Source: Actinoplanes sp. DH11 (GTDB lineage: Bacteria > Actinomycetota > Actinomycetes > Mycobacteriales > Micromonosporaceae). Taken from it: a DNA stretch of 43,663 bases. The position numbers were made by a program, and so were the translations under genes. The notes beneath the pieces were generated by a model. That model was not told the origin of the DNA and made no database searches. It saw nothing but the letters and a program-made list of their open reading frames with translations. Shown here piece after piece: positions 16,257 through 25,762 of this stretch. Positions within the stretch are counted from its first letter, which is position 1; every line of letters begins with the position of its first letter. Where the stretch lies: assembly GCF_020873875.1 (NCBI RefSeq), contig NZ_JAHWGU010000049.1, positions 1 to 43,663 of the forward strand. Direction: 5' to 3'.

Positions 16257-16850
16257 GGCGCAGAAAGCTAGGCGGTCCGGAGCATGAATGCCAAGACGCC
16301 GCACTCACGAGTACCCGACTACCACTGAATCGGGTTGTCTTTCGTAACCCTTCTCCGTCTGCCGCGTTTTCACGCGCAGCGCCGAGCCGGTGAATTAGTT
16401 CGCCGGATCGAGTGTGCCGTGAATCATCGAACGTGTCCGACACCTTCCTAATCCCGTTCCGTTGAGTAGGAGTGCGTCGGGTCCGGCGCACGACATGAAA
16501 GGGAGAGGAGCTCGTTTTGTGCGCGGCGGGACGGGCCGCCGGAGAAATCTTTTCAGATGTGGTGAGCAGCCGGTGTTCCGGTGAGTATCAGCAGTTCACG
16601 TGCTTGATCGCCATAGGCGTACACCCTTTCGGGGGACCCTGCGGCGTGGTTGCCTAGGCAGCTGTTGTGAAGCACCGGCTACTGATACGAATTGGCCATG
16701 GCATCCAGGAACCCTTCCTGGTGCGTGTTGGTCTCTGCTCTGTAAGCGCACCGCCGACGGCTGTTCATCGGCGAGGACGGCGCTTTCCTGCCAGCTTTCC
16801 TGCCAGCTTTCCTGCCAGCTTTCCGGTCGGGCCGTCAAGGCACCGTAAGC
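16257..16850. other. 594-bp divergent control region before the PKS gene
   Basis: No clear gene is seen. The region lies between the secreted-protein gene start and the PKS start and should hold promoters for both. It has lower GC content around 16300-16460 than the flanking genes. A GGGAGAGGAG purine block lies at 16501-16510. An 82-codon frame (16600-16848) ends two bases before the PKS ATG; its last third is the product of the 12-bp repeat. Confidence 0.5.
16782..16824. repeat. 12-bp tandem repeat upstream of the PKS gene
   Basis: Three exact copies of GCTTTCCTGCCA (16782-16817) are followed by seven bases of a fourth. The array ends 26 bases before the PKS ATG, where a ribosome binding site would be expected but is not seen. 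Confidence 0.85.
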
Positions 16851-19800
16851 ATGGGGACAACAGTGGATATAGCGATCGTCGGCCTTTCCTGCCGTTTTCC
16901 GGGCGCTCGCGACGTCACCGAGTTCTGGTCGAACTCGTTGAACGCGGCTCATCAATTCAAACCGGTTCCGGCCGACCGATGGAATCACGAGACGTTCTTC
17001 TCCACCGATTTCCGGGAGAAGTACTCCACGTACACCGACCGGGTGGCGTTCCTCCAGGACGTGGAGCGGTTCGCCGCCCTGCACCACCGCATCCCGCCGC
17101 GCCGTGCGAAGGCGATGGACCCGCAGCACCGGCTCCTCGTCGACCTGGCCCGCGAGGCCGTGCAGGACGCCGGCTGGGAGCGTGGCGAGTTCGACCGTTC
17201 GCGGACCGGGGTGTTCGTGGGCCTCAGCTCGTCGGACTACCGGGAGATCGCCGGCGCCCGGGTCATCGCGACCATGCTGGCCGACGGCTCGCTCCCGGCC
17301 GGCGGGCACGACCCGGCGCTGATCGAGGCGGTGGCCGAGGCGGCCGCCGCGATCGAACCGGCGCAGTCGTTCTCGCTCGCCGGCAACCTGCTCAACATGG
17401 CGCCGTGCACGGTGTCCGAGTTGCTCGACCTGGGCGGTCCCGCGTTCGCCGTCGACGCGGCGTGCTCGTCGGCGATGGTCGCCCTGCACGAGGCGGTCAA
17501 CCACCTGCGTACCGGTTCGTGCAGCACCGCGCTGGTCGGCGGGGTGTTCGTGAACATGACGCCGAACGCGCTGATCGGCTTCTCCCGGGTGGGCGCGCTC
17601 TCCGCGGCCGGGGTGTGCCGGCCGTTCGACACCCGCGCCGACGGTTTCGTGCTCGGTGAGGGCGGGGCGCTCGCGGTGCTGCGCCCGCTCGACGACGCGA
17701 TCGCGGCCGGCGACCGGATCTACGCGGTGCTCAACGGTATCGGTACGGCGAACGACGGCCGCGGCGCCGGTCCGATGACGCCGAAGGCCGAGGGCCAGGA
17801 GGCCGCCATGCGGGCGGCGTATCACGACGCCGGTCTCGCGCCCGGCCGCATCGACTTCCTGGAGGCGCACGGCACCGGCACCGCGGTCGGCGACCGGGTC
17901 GAGGTCGAGGCGATCCGCCGGCTGCGCGCCGACGTGAAGGACGAGCGGCCCTGCTACCTCTCCTCCGGCAAGGCGATCATCGGGCACACGCTGCCGGCCG
18001 CCGGCGCCGCCGGGATCCTGCGTGCCGCGCTGGCGCTGCACCACAGCACGGTCCCGCCGCAGCCGGCCATCACCGAGAACCCGCAGTTGCCGCTGGCCGA
18101 GGCGGGCCTGTCGATCACGACCGAGCCGCGGGAGTGGCCGGAGGTCGGCGACGACCGGCGCCGCGCGGGCGTGAATTCGTTCGGGTTCGGCGGCACCAAC
18201 GTGCACGCGGTGCTCAGCGAGGGTCCGGCACAGCCGGCCGAGGCCGAGGACCAGGGCGCCGACGGCCGCCCGTGGCTGGTGCTCGTCACCGCGGGCACGG
18301 TGGAGCTGCTTTCCGCGTACGCCCAGCGCCTCTCCACCATGGTCTCCACCGACCCGGCCCTGACCCCCGCCGCCGTGGCCCGCACCATGGCCACCCGCCG
18401 GCCGCTCCCGGCACGCCTGGCCGTGATGTGCCGGACGCGGGCGGAGCTCGCCGGCCGCCTCGCCCTCGCCGCGCAGGAGCTCGCCGCCGGCACGCTGGGC
18501 CGGCTCGGCCCCGGGCTGTACGCGGCGGACGCGCCCCTGGACGCCGACCGCCGCAGGCTCGCCTTCCTCTTCCCCGGTCAGGGTTCGCTGCGCCCGGGTG
18601 TGCTGCGTGACCTGGTCGAACGTTTCCCGGCCTTCGCGCGGCACGTCGGGCCGCTCGCCGAGACCGTCGACAAGCGCACCGGCACCGCGGTCTCCGACCT
18701 GCTCTGCGAGAACCCCGGCCCGGACGCGGAGGCGCAGGTCAGCGCCACCCGGATCTGCCAGCCGGGGCTCGGTGTCACCGGGATCAGCATGACCCAGCTG
18801 CTCGCCGACCTGGGCGTGACGCCGGACATCGCCCTCGGGCACAGTGTGGGCGAGCTGGTGGCCGCGGTGGCCGCCGGTGCGCTCAGCGCCGACGACGGCC
18901 TCGACTTCCTGATCGAGCGCGGCGCGGCGGTGACGGCCGGCGAGGAGCCTCCGCCGGGCACGATGGCGGCGGTACGGGCGGACGCGGCCACCTTCGAGAA
19001 GCTGCGCTCGGGCATCCGGGGCGTCTGGGCCGGCTGCTACAACCACCCGGCGCAGACCGTGGCCAGCGGTCACCGCGAAGCCGTCGAGCACCTGCTGGAG
19101 CGCTGCCGTGCCCGGGACGTCTCGGCGGTGGAGCTGCGGGTCTCGCACGCCTTCCACTCGCCGCTGCTGGCCGAGGTGGATTCCCGGGTCACCGCCTACG
19201 CGGCCGACCTGGCGGTGCGTACGCCCACCGTCCACCTGATCTCCAGCGTCGACCCGGAGGCGCCGGCCGAGCCGGATCAGTTGCGCGCGCTGTGGGGCCG
19301 GCAGACGTCGTCCCCGGTGCTGTTCCGCGACGCGATGGACACCGCCGTCGACGCCGGCGCCGCGATCCTGGTGCAGGTCTGCTCGGGCGACGCGTTGCTC
19401 GGGATGGCCGCGCAGATCCCGTCGGCGGCGGGCCTGGACCGGATCGCGCTGATGCCGGCCGAGCCGGACGGCGGGTACGCGCTGCTCGAAGGCCTGGGAC
19501 GGCTCGCGGTCGCGGGCGTGCCGGTGGACCTGACGCCGCTGTTCGCGGATCTCGGCGTACCCCTGCTGACCCTGCCGCCGTTCTCGCCGGCCACCCAGCA
19601 CTACTCGATCCGCCGTGCCGCGCAGGAGGGCGGTCCGCGCCGGGCCGCCCGCGCCGGCCGTCCCGCGACCGCCGCCGTGACCACGGCGCCGACCGCCGAG
19701 CTCGAGGTCCGTCTGCCGCAGCGTGCGGCGCCCCCGGCCGCACCGGTCGTCATGAGAAATGGAGATTCGACGCCAGTGAACGACGTCATCCTTTTGATGC

Positions 19801-21554
19801 GGGAGCAGCTCGCCGTCCTGCGGGGCATCGGCGCCGCTCCGGAGCTGTCCTTCGGCACGACCTCGGCGATCGAGGCGGCGCAGGCTGTCCCGGCACCGGT
19901 CCCGGTCGTGACCCCGGCGCCGGTCGCGGCGCCGGTACCGAAGGAGATCCCGAAACTCGTGCCGGTGCCGGCACAGAAGCCGGCGCCGGACGGTAGCGCT
20001 GAGATCGTGTCCGAGCTGGCGCTGATGATCGGTAAGATCAGCGCCTACCCGTCGGACCTGGTCCGGGCGAGCCAGTCGTTCAGCACCGACCTCGGCTTCG
20101 ACTCGATCATGACGGCCGAGCTGGTCTCCTCGGTGAAGCGCCGCTGGCCGGACCTGGAGATCGACCCGGCCGAGGTGTTCGAGGTGAGCACGGTCGGCGA
20201 GCTCGCCGGAGTCCTGAACACCGCGCTCGGCGGCGGCACGCCCGCACCGGCGCCCGCGCACGCCGCCCCGGTGCCCGCGCACGCCGCCCCGGTCGTGCCG
20301 TCGTCGGAGCGGGCGCTCGTCGCACCGCCGCGCAAGGAGGTCGCCGACGTCGCGTACCTGCCCGAGGTCGTCGAGTTCCAGCGCCGCGGCGTGATGCTCG
20401 ACCGGGTGCAGGTGACGAACCCGTACTTCCTGGTCCACGACGGCGTGATCGGCCGCGGCACCAAGGTCGGCGGCCGTCAGCTGATCTCCTTCTCCAGCTA
20501 CAACTACCTCGGCCTCTCCGGGCACCCGATGGTGGCGTACGCGGTGAAGGAGGCCGTCGAACGGTACGGCTCCTCGGTCTCCGCCGCCCGGATCCTCTCC
20601 GGCAACCGGGCCCTGCACGACGAGCTCGACCGGGGCCTGGCCGAGCTCGTCGGCGCCGAGGACGCGATCACCCTGATCGGCGGGCACGCCACAAACGTCA
20701 GCGTGATCGGCCACCTGGTCGGCCCCGAGGATCTGATCGTGCACGACGCCCTCGCGCACGACAGCATCCTGCAGGGCTGCCGGCTCTCCGGCGCCAGCCG
20801 CCAGCCGTTCGCCCACCAGGACTACGCCGCCCTGGACGCGCTGCTGGAGCAGACCCGGGACCGGTACCGCCGGGTGCTGATCGTGGTCGAGGGCGTCTAC
20901 AGCATGGACGGCGACATCTGCGGCCTGCCGAAGTTGATCGCGCTGAAGAAGAAGCACGGCGCGCTGCTCATGGTCGACGAGGCGCACAGCATCGGCGTGC
21001 TCGGCGCCCGCGGCGGTGGCGTCGGCGAGCACTTCGGCGTCGACCGGGCCGACGTGGACGTCTGGATGGGCACCCTCTCCAAGTCCCTGGCCAGCTGCGG
21101 CGGGTACGTCGCCGGCCGGCACGAGCTGATCGAGTGGTTCCGGTACACGCTGCCCGGCTACATCTTCAGCGCGGGAATGAGCCCGGCGAACGCGGCCGCG
21201 GCGCTCGCCGCCCTGCACATCCTCCGCGAGGAGCCGCAGCGGCTGGCCGCCCTGCACAACAACGCGGCCACCTTCCTGCGGCTGGCCCGGCAGGCCGGTG
21301 TCGACACCGGCCCGAGCGAGGGCACGCCCGTCGTCCCGGCCATCACCGGCGACTCGATCAAGGCGCTGCGGCTCTCCGACATGCTGCTCAAGAACGGGGT
21401 GAGCGCCAACCCGATCCTCTACCCGGCGGTGAAGGAGAAGCTGGCGCGGCTGCGGTTCTTCGTGACGGCGGAACACACCACCGACGACATCGAGAACACC
21501 GTCGACCTGCTGGCCCGTCACCTCGACCCGGCGACCGTGCCGCAACCCGCGTGA
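16851..21554 (+). CDS. Type I PKS module fused to alpha-oxoamine synthase (KS-AT-ACP-AOAS)
   Basis: The 1567-residue protein carries a ketosynthase (about 5-460; Cys205 in DAACSSA, EAHGTGT, and IIGH). An acyltransferase follows (about 570-920; FPGQG, Ser665 in GHSVGE, HAFH at 766-769, the signature for malonyl-CoA). After a Pro/Ala-rich linker comes an acyl carrier domain (about 1045-1125; Ser1085 in GFDSI carries phosphopantetheine). The C-terminus is a PLP-dependent alpha-oxoamine synthase (about 1165-1560; VDEAHSIGVLG, Lys1411 in TLSKSLA). There is no loading, KR, DH, ER or TE domain. The expected reaction is one malonyl extension of an incoming acyl group, then chain release by decarboxylative condensation with an amino acid. 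GTG at 16863 is a possible true start, since family members begin with VDIAIVG and GGGGA precedes it. The MMPL exporter gene follows directly. Confidence 0.92.
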   Translation: MGTTVDIAIVGLSCRFPGARDVTEFWSNSLNAAHQFKPVPADRWNHETFFSTDFREKYSTYTDRVAFLQDVERFAALHHRIPPRRAKAMDPQHRLLVDLAREAVQDAGWERGEFDRSRTGVFVGLSSSDYREIAGARVIATMLADGSLPAGGHDPALIEAVAEAAAAIEPAQSFSLAGNLLNMAPCTVSELLDLGGPAFAVDAACSSAMVALHEAVNHLRTGSCSTALVGGVFVNMTPNALIGFSRVGALSAAGVCRPFDTRADGFVLGEGGALAVLRPLDDAIAAGDRIYAVLNGIGTANDGRGAGPMTPKAEGQEAAMRAAYHDAGLAPGRIDFLEAHGTGTAVGDRVEVEAIRRLRADVKDERPCYLSSGKAIIGHTLPAAGAAGILRAALALHHSTVPPQPAITENPQLPLAEAGLSITTEPREWPEVGDDRRRAGVNSFGFGGTNVHAVLSEGPAQPAEAEDQGADGRPWLVLVTAGTVELLSAYAQRLSTMVSTDPALTPAAVARTMATRRPLPARLAVMCRTRAELAGRLALAAQELAAGTLGRLGPGLYAADAPLDADRRRLAFLFPGQGSLRPGVLRDLVERFPAFARHVGPLAETVDKRTGTAVSDLLCENPGPDAEAQVSATRICQPGLGVTGISMTQLLADLGVTPDIALGHSVGELVAAVAAGALSADDGLDFLIERGAAVTAGEEPPPGTMAAVRADAATFEKLRSGIRGVWAGCYNHPAQTVASGHREAVEHLLERCRARDVSAVELRVSHAFHSPLLAEVDSRVTAYAADLAVRTPTVHLISSVDPEAPAEPDQLRALWGRQTSSPVLFRDAMDTAVDAGAAILVQVCSGDALLGMAAQIPSAAGLDRIALMPAEPDGGYALLEGLGRLAVAGVPVDLTPLFADLGVPLLTLPPFSPATQHYSIRRAAQEGGPRRAARAGRPATAAVTTAPTAELEVRLPQRAAPPAAPVVMRNGDSTPVNDVILLMREQLAVLRGIGAAPELSFGTTSAIEAAQAVPAPVPVVTPAPVAAPVPKEIPKLVPVPAQKPAPDGSAEIVSELALMIGKISAYPSDLVRASQSFSTDLGFDSIMTAELVSSVKRRWPDLEIDPAEVFEVSTVGELAGVLNTALGGGTPAPAPAHAAPVPAHAAPVVPSSERALVAPPRKEVADVAYLPEVVEFQRRGVMLDRVQVTNPYFLVHDGVIGRGTKVGGRQLISFSSYNYLGLSGHPMVAYAVKEAVERYGSSVSAARILSGNRALHDELDRGLAELVGAEDAITLIGGHATNVSVIGHLVGPEDLIVHDALAHDSILQGCRLSGASRQPFAHQDYAALDALLEQTRDRYRRVLIVVEGVYSMDGDICGLPKLIALKKKHGALLMVDEAHSIGVLGARGGGVGEHFGVDRADVDVWMGTLSKSLASCGGYVAGRHELIEWFRYTLPGYIFSAGMSPANAAAALAALHILREEPQRLAALHNNAATFLRLARQAGVDTGPSEGTPVVPAITGDSIKALRLSDMLLKNGVSANPILYPAVKEKLARLRFFVTAEHTTDDIENTVDLLARHLDPATVPQPA

Positions 21555-21561
21555 GCCCGGC

Positions 21562-23811
21562 ATGACATCGACGACCCCTCGGCCGGCCACCACCGGCCGG
21601 CGCACCGCGACCACCGGCCCGGTTCCCGGGCCGGTGGTGCGGCTCGTCACCCGCCGCCCCAAGTCGGTCCTGTTCACCGCGCTGCTGCTCGCGGTGGTCG
21701 CGATCGCGTTCAGCGGTGACCTGATCGGCGCGCTCAAGACCGGCGGGTTCGACGACCCGCGCTCCGAGTCGGTGCGCGGCCGGGAACTGCTCGCCGAGCA
21801 CTTCCGGGCGGCCGACCCGAACCTGGTCGTGCTGGTCGCCAAGCCGGGCGGCAGCGTGGACGACGAGGACGTCCGGGCGGTCGCCGGCCAGGTCACCGGC
21901 GTCCTGGGGAGCACCGGCGGCGTGACCGTGGTCGGCTCGTACTGGAGCGGCCGGGCACCGCAGCTCGCGGGCGCGCGGCGGGACAGCGGTCTCATCCTGG
22001 CCCGGGTGGACGGTGACGAGGACGCCAGCGCCGACCGGGTGGCGGACCTGCACGACGAACTGGCCGGCGAACGTGGCGCGGTGGAGGTCTCGTTCGGCGG
22101 CCTCACCCAGGTCAACAACGACATCAACGAGCAGGTGACCACCGACCTGGCCCGCGCCGAGGCGATCGCCATTCCGATCACTCTGGTGCTGTTGCTGCTG
22201 GTCTTCGGCACGGTCTGGGCGGCCGGGGCGCCCCTGCTGATCGGCATCTTCTCGATCCTCACCACGCTCGGCACACTGCGGCTGCTGGCGGTCTTCACCG
22301 ACGTGTCGGTCTTCGCCGTCAACATGGCGACGGCGCTGGGCCTCGGCCTGGCCGTCGACTACAGCCTGCTGTTCGTCTCCCGGTACCGCGAGCAGCGGCT
22401 GCGCGACCCGGACCGGGTCACTGCCTTGAACGCGACGATGCGTACGGCCGGATCCACCGTCGTCTTCAGCGCGGCCACCGTGGCGGTCGCGCTGTGCAGC
22501 CTGCTCGTCTTCCCGCAGTACTTCCTCCGCTCGTTCGCGTACGCCGGGATCGCCGTCGTGATCGCCACCGTCTGCGCCGCGCTGATGGTGCTGCCGGCGC
22601 TGCTGATGCTCCTCGGCGACCGGATCGACAAGTGGCCGGTGCTGCCCCGGCGGCCGTCCGCGGGCGGGCACGCGCCGTTCTGGGGCCGGGTCGCCGCGCA
22701 GGTGATGCGCCGGCCGTTCCTGACCGCGGTGCCGGTGATCCTGGTGCTGCTGGCGCTCGCCCTGCCGTTCACCCACATCAAGTTCGGCATCGCCGACGAC
22801 CGGGTGCTGCCGAAGGACGCGGAGAGCCGGGTCGTCGCGGACGCGATGCGTACCGGTTTCGCGGGCACCGGCAGCGGCGCCACCGTCGTCGTCACGGACG
22901 GCTGGGGCACCGGGACCAACGGCATCGCGCGGGCCGCCGTCTACGCCGCCCGGCTCTCCCGGGTCGAGGGCGTGGCCCGGGTGGACAGCATGGCCGGGGC
23001 GTTCGTCGACGGCGCCGCGGTCCCGGGGGCCCTGAGCGTGCACCCGCGCACGTTCGCCTCGGGACGCATGGCCACCTATTTCGCGGTGCTGAGCGACGTG
23101 GAGCCGTACTCCGCCAAGGGAGCCGAACTGGCCCGCGCTGTCCGGGCGGTGCCGGTGCCGGCGGAGGTCCCGGTCAGGGTCACCGGGCCGGCCGCGCAGC
23201 TCGTCGACATCACCGGCTCGATCGGCGGGCGGCTGCCGCACGCGCTCGTCCTGATCGCCTGCACCACGTTCGCGCTGCTGTTCCTGCTCACCGGCAGTGT
23301 GCTGCTGCCGATCAAGGCGCTGTTCTTCAACCTGCTGACGATGAGCTCGGTCTTCGGCGTCGCCGTCTGGATCTTCCAGGACGGGCATTTCGAAGAGGTG
23401 CTCGGGCACACCGCGACACCACTGACCGTGGCGATACCCGTCCTGCTGTTCTGCGTGGCGTTCGGGCTCTCGATGGACTACGAGGTCTTCGTGCTGTCCC
23501 GGATCATCGAACGGCACCGGCAGGGCGCGGACCTGCGTACCGCCGTGGTGGAGGGCCTGTCCCGCAGTGGCCGGGTGATCAGCGCGGCGGCCGCGATCCT
23601 GTCCGTGTCGTTCCTGGCCATGCTGGTGTCCGGGGTGTCGTTCATCCAGTTCTTCGGCCTCTGCGCGGCGCTGGCGATCATCCTGGACGCGCTGCTGGTG
23701 CGGCCGGTGCTGGTGCCGGCGTTCATGCGGCTGCTGGGCCGGTGGAACTGGTGGGCGCCGCGGCCGCTGCGCGCGCTGCACGACCGGTTGGGGCTGCGCG
23801 AGCACAGCTGA
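21562..23811 (+). CDS. MMPL/RND-family transporter
   Basis: The 749-residue membrane protein has the MMPL layout. One membrane helix (about 35-52) precedes a first outer loop, then a cluster of five helices (about 195-345). A second outer loop follows and a second five-helix cluster (about 560-725). The GLAVDYSLLFVSRYREQ and GLSMDYEVFVLSRIIE segments carry the Asp-Tyr pairs of the proton relay in both halves. MMPL proteins export lipids, polyketide lipids and drugs using the proton gradient. It starts seven bases after the PKS stop, so the two genes are almost certainly one operon, and the exporter probably carries the PKS product to the cell surface or confers self-resistance. Confidence 0.88.
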   Translation: MTSTTPRPATTGRRTATTGPVPGPVVRLVTRRPKSVLFTALLLAVVAIAFSGDLIGALKTGGFDDPRSESVRGRELLAEHFRAADPNLVVLVAKPGGSVDDEDVRAVAGQVTGVLGSTGGVTVVGSYWSGRAPQLAGARRDSGLILARVDGDEDASADRVADLHDELAGERGAVEVSFGGLTQVNNDINEQVTTDLARAEAIAIPITLVLLLLVFGTVWAAGAPLLIGIFSILTTLGTLRLLAVFTDVSVFAVNMATALGLGLAVDYSLLFVSRYREQRLRDPDRVTALNATMRTAGSTVVFSAATVAVALCSLLVFPQYFLRSFAYAGIAVVIATVCAALMVLPALLMLLGDRIDKWPVLPRRPSAGGHAPFWGRVAAQVMRRPFLTAVPVILVLLALALPFTHIKFGIADDRVLPKDAESRVVADAMRTGFAGTGSGATVVVTDGWGTGTNGIARAAVYAARLSRVEGVARVDSMAGAFVDGAAVPGALSVHPRTFASGRMATYFAVLSDVEPYSAKGAELARAVRAVPVPAEVPVRVTGPAAQLVDITGSIGGRLPHALVLIACTTFALLFLLTGSVLLPIKALFFNLLTMSSVFGVAVWIFQDGHFEEVLGHTATPLTVAIPVLLFCVAFGLSMDYEVFVLSRIIERHRQGADLRTAVVEGLSRSGRVISAAAAILSVSFLAMLVSGVSFIQFFGLCAALAIILDALLVRPVLVPAFMRLLGRWNWWAPRPLRALHDRLGLREHS

Positions 23812-23921
23812 GTCGTCGCACGCCGTCGCCGGTCGGTCCGATCCCCGGGCCGGCCGGCTCGGTCTGTCCGCCGTACCCCGCGATGTGTTTTTGTCGGACC
23901 CCTCCGATAGAACTACCGCCC

Positions 23922-24407
23922 ATGAGCATCCCCTACGAGCGCAGCAGTGCGGCGCCCGTCATCGAGCCCGTGCGACAGCGGAAACTGGCGAAGGTGCCCT
24001 TCCTCGAGCTCGCCGAGGGCCGGTTGCAGGGCGTCGTGTCGAGCGGTTCCGACGTCTCCCGGGTCTACGTCTCCTCGATCACCGCCGGTGACCACGGCCT
24101 GAGCTGCAACACCAACAACAACCGCCCGTGCGGTGGCCTGGGCGGGTCCTACCCGTGCAACCACCTGCGCCTGCTGCTCGCCGAGGCGACGGTGCAGTAC
24201 GGTCCGGACCGCGTCGCCCGCTACCTGCGGATCGAGGTGGCCGAGGGCGCCGACCTGATCACCGGGTTGCACCCGGCCGTCGCGCCGAACCGGGCGGCCG
24301 AGGTGTTCAGCAGCTTCCTGCGGCACCTGTCCTACCTGGAGCTGACGCCGACCACCGACCCACTGCCGGAGTTGCAGTGGTTCCCGGCCTCGGGGGCGGT
24401 GCGCTGA
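23922..24407 (+). CDS. Small SWIM-like zinc-finger protein
   Basis: The 161-residue protein has a central Cys/His cluster C62-x7-C70-x8-C79-N-H81 followed by LRLLL. The terminal C-x-H and following helix resemble a SWIM zinc finger (CxC...CxH), with the first pair spaced more widely than usual. SWIM domains bind DNA or proteins. The rest is a small alpha/beta domain without recognised homology. It is the first gene of a five-gene operon; its stop overlaps the next ATG (TGATG). SWIM proteins are common partners of MoxR-VWA gene sets, which supports the call. The operon probably has its own promoter in the 110-base gap after the MMPL gene. Confidence 0.65.
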   Translation: MSIPYERSSAAPVIEPVRQRKLAKVPFLELAEGRLQGVVSSGSDVSRVYVSSITAGDHGLSCNTNNNRPCGGLGGSYPCNHLRLLLAEATVQYGPDRVARYLRIEVAEGADLITGLHPAVAPNRAAEVFSSFLRHLSYLELTPTTDPLPELQWFPASGAVR

Positions 24408-25762
24408 TGCTCGCCGACACCCTGCGCGCCCAGCCGGCCGGTCTCACCGAGGCGCTCGCCCTGGTCGACGGCCTCGACGACGCCCTCGTCCACGGGCTGG
24501 CCCGGCTCGACGAGGCACGCGCGGCCGCGCTCACCGGCCTGGCCGGCGCGTTCGCCGGCTCGCCGCTCGCCGATCGGGTCGCCGTGTCGATCGACAAGAT
24601 CATCGTCGGCGCGGTGACGGACGAGCACCTGGCCGTCCTGGCCGGCGCCCGCTCGGCGCTGCTCGGCGCCGCGCACGACGCGCTGCTCGACACGGTCGGG
24701 CGCAAACGCTCCGACCACCCGCCGTCGGCGTCGCCGGGAGCGGCGGTGAACGCCACCGGGGGCAGCCGGTCCTGGCTGCGCGAGCTGGCCATCGCCGGGT
24801 GGCACGGCGTCGACCACGAGCTGGCCGCGGCCGGTTCGCAGACCGTGCAGGCGCTGCTCGCCGACCCGGCGGCCCGCCGCCTCGCGGTCCTGCTCGACGG
24901 GTTCGCCGCCGAGCTGCGTGCCGCCGCGCCGGTCGCCACGCTGGAGCGGATCCCGGTCCGCCGCTGGGCCGACCTCTGGTCCCGCGCCCTGCTGCTCTCG
25001 CAGGACGATTTCCCCACCGAGGTGAGTGAGCCGGTCGACGGGCGGTTCCTGCTGCTCGGCGTCGATCTGCACGAGCACCCCACGGTTTTCCGGGCCCAGG
25101 CGCACGGTCTGCTCGAGACCGCCGGGGGAGAGGTCCGGCTGGTGCGGACCTCGGTGGCGGCACCGAAGGTCGAGACCATCACCGGCCCGTCCGCCTGGCG
25201 GATGCTCGCCGCCTTCCCGATCTTCCGGGCCGCGCTCGCCGAGCACCGCTCGGTGGAGGTCGCCGGCCTGCTCCTGACCACCGCCGGCGACCTGCTCTGG
25301 GACGAGTCCCGGGTCACCGCGGGCGAGCCGGCCGACCCGTTCGCGACCGCCCGGGTCCGGCTCGACGCCGCGACCGCGTCCGGTGCCGCGCCGCTCGACC
25401 GGCACCCCGCCGCGATCGCCGAGCCGGTGCTGCTGGAGGGCTATACGGCCGGCCCGGACGGCCTGGACCTGGGCGGCGTCACCGTCGCGCTCGACCTGGA
25501 CCGGCTGCCCGCGGCAGGTCCGCTCACCCCGGCCCTGGTCACCGCCTCCACCGCCTGCCTCGGCCTGCTCCGCTGGGACGCCGGCCGCTGGGCGGTGCAG
25601 CCGCTCGCCGTGCAGGCGACGGTGAAACGCAAGGCGGTCGCGGTGCACACCGGTGACTGGGCGCTCGGCCCCACCGAGGCGAAGGCCGCGAAGGCGGAGG
25701 CGACCGCCGGCACGGCCGTCGACGTGCTGCGTGAGCGCGCGGGAAGGCTGCTGCGCAAATGA
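24407..25762 (+). CDS. Uncharacterised protein of the SWIM/MoxR/VWA/DUF5682 operon
   Basis: The 451-residue protein has no motif I can assign. Residues 1-120 are mostly helical (AAALTGLAGAFAGSPLADRVA). The remainder mixes alpha/beta segments, with RRWADLWSRALLLS, GRFLLLGVDLHEHPTVFRAQAHGLLE and WRMLAAFPIFRAALAE in the middle and a beta-rich C-terminus. It has no signal peptide or membrane helix, so it is probably cytoplasmic. Both ends overlap neighbouring genes (TGATG at the start, ATGA at the end), which implies translational coupling and fixed stoichiometry with the SWIM-like and VWA proteins. A scaffold or substrate-recognition role in the complex is a guess. Confidence 0.7.
   Translation: MLADTLRAQPAGLTEALALVDGLDDALVHGLARLDEARAAALTGLAGAFAGSPLADRVAVSIDKIIVGAVTDEHLAVLAGARSALLGAAHDALLDTVGRKRSDHPPSASPGAAVNATGGSRSWLRELAIAGWHGVDHELAAAGSQTVQALLADPAARRLAVLLDGFAAELRAAAPVATLERIPVRRWADLWSRALLLSQDDFPTEVSEPVDGRFLLLGVDLHEHPTVFRAQAHGLLETAGGEVRLVRTSVAAPKVETITGPSAWRMLAAFPIFRAALAEHRSVEVAGLLLTTAGDLLWDESRVTAGEPADPFATARVRLDAATASGAAPLDRHPAAIAEPVLLEGYTAGPDGLDLGGVTVALDLDRLPAAGPLTPALVTASTACLGLLRWDAGRWAVQPLAVQATVKRKAVAVHTGDWALGPTEAKAAKAEATAGTAVDVLRERAGRLLRK

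Noticed and set aside
16596..22325. Very long open frame on the minus strand over the PKS and MMPL genes
   Set aside because: Its product is Arg/Gly/Asp-rich low-complexity sequence typical of the antisense frame of GC-rich genes; the plus strand carries complete catalytic domains.
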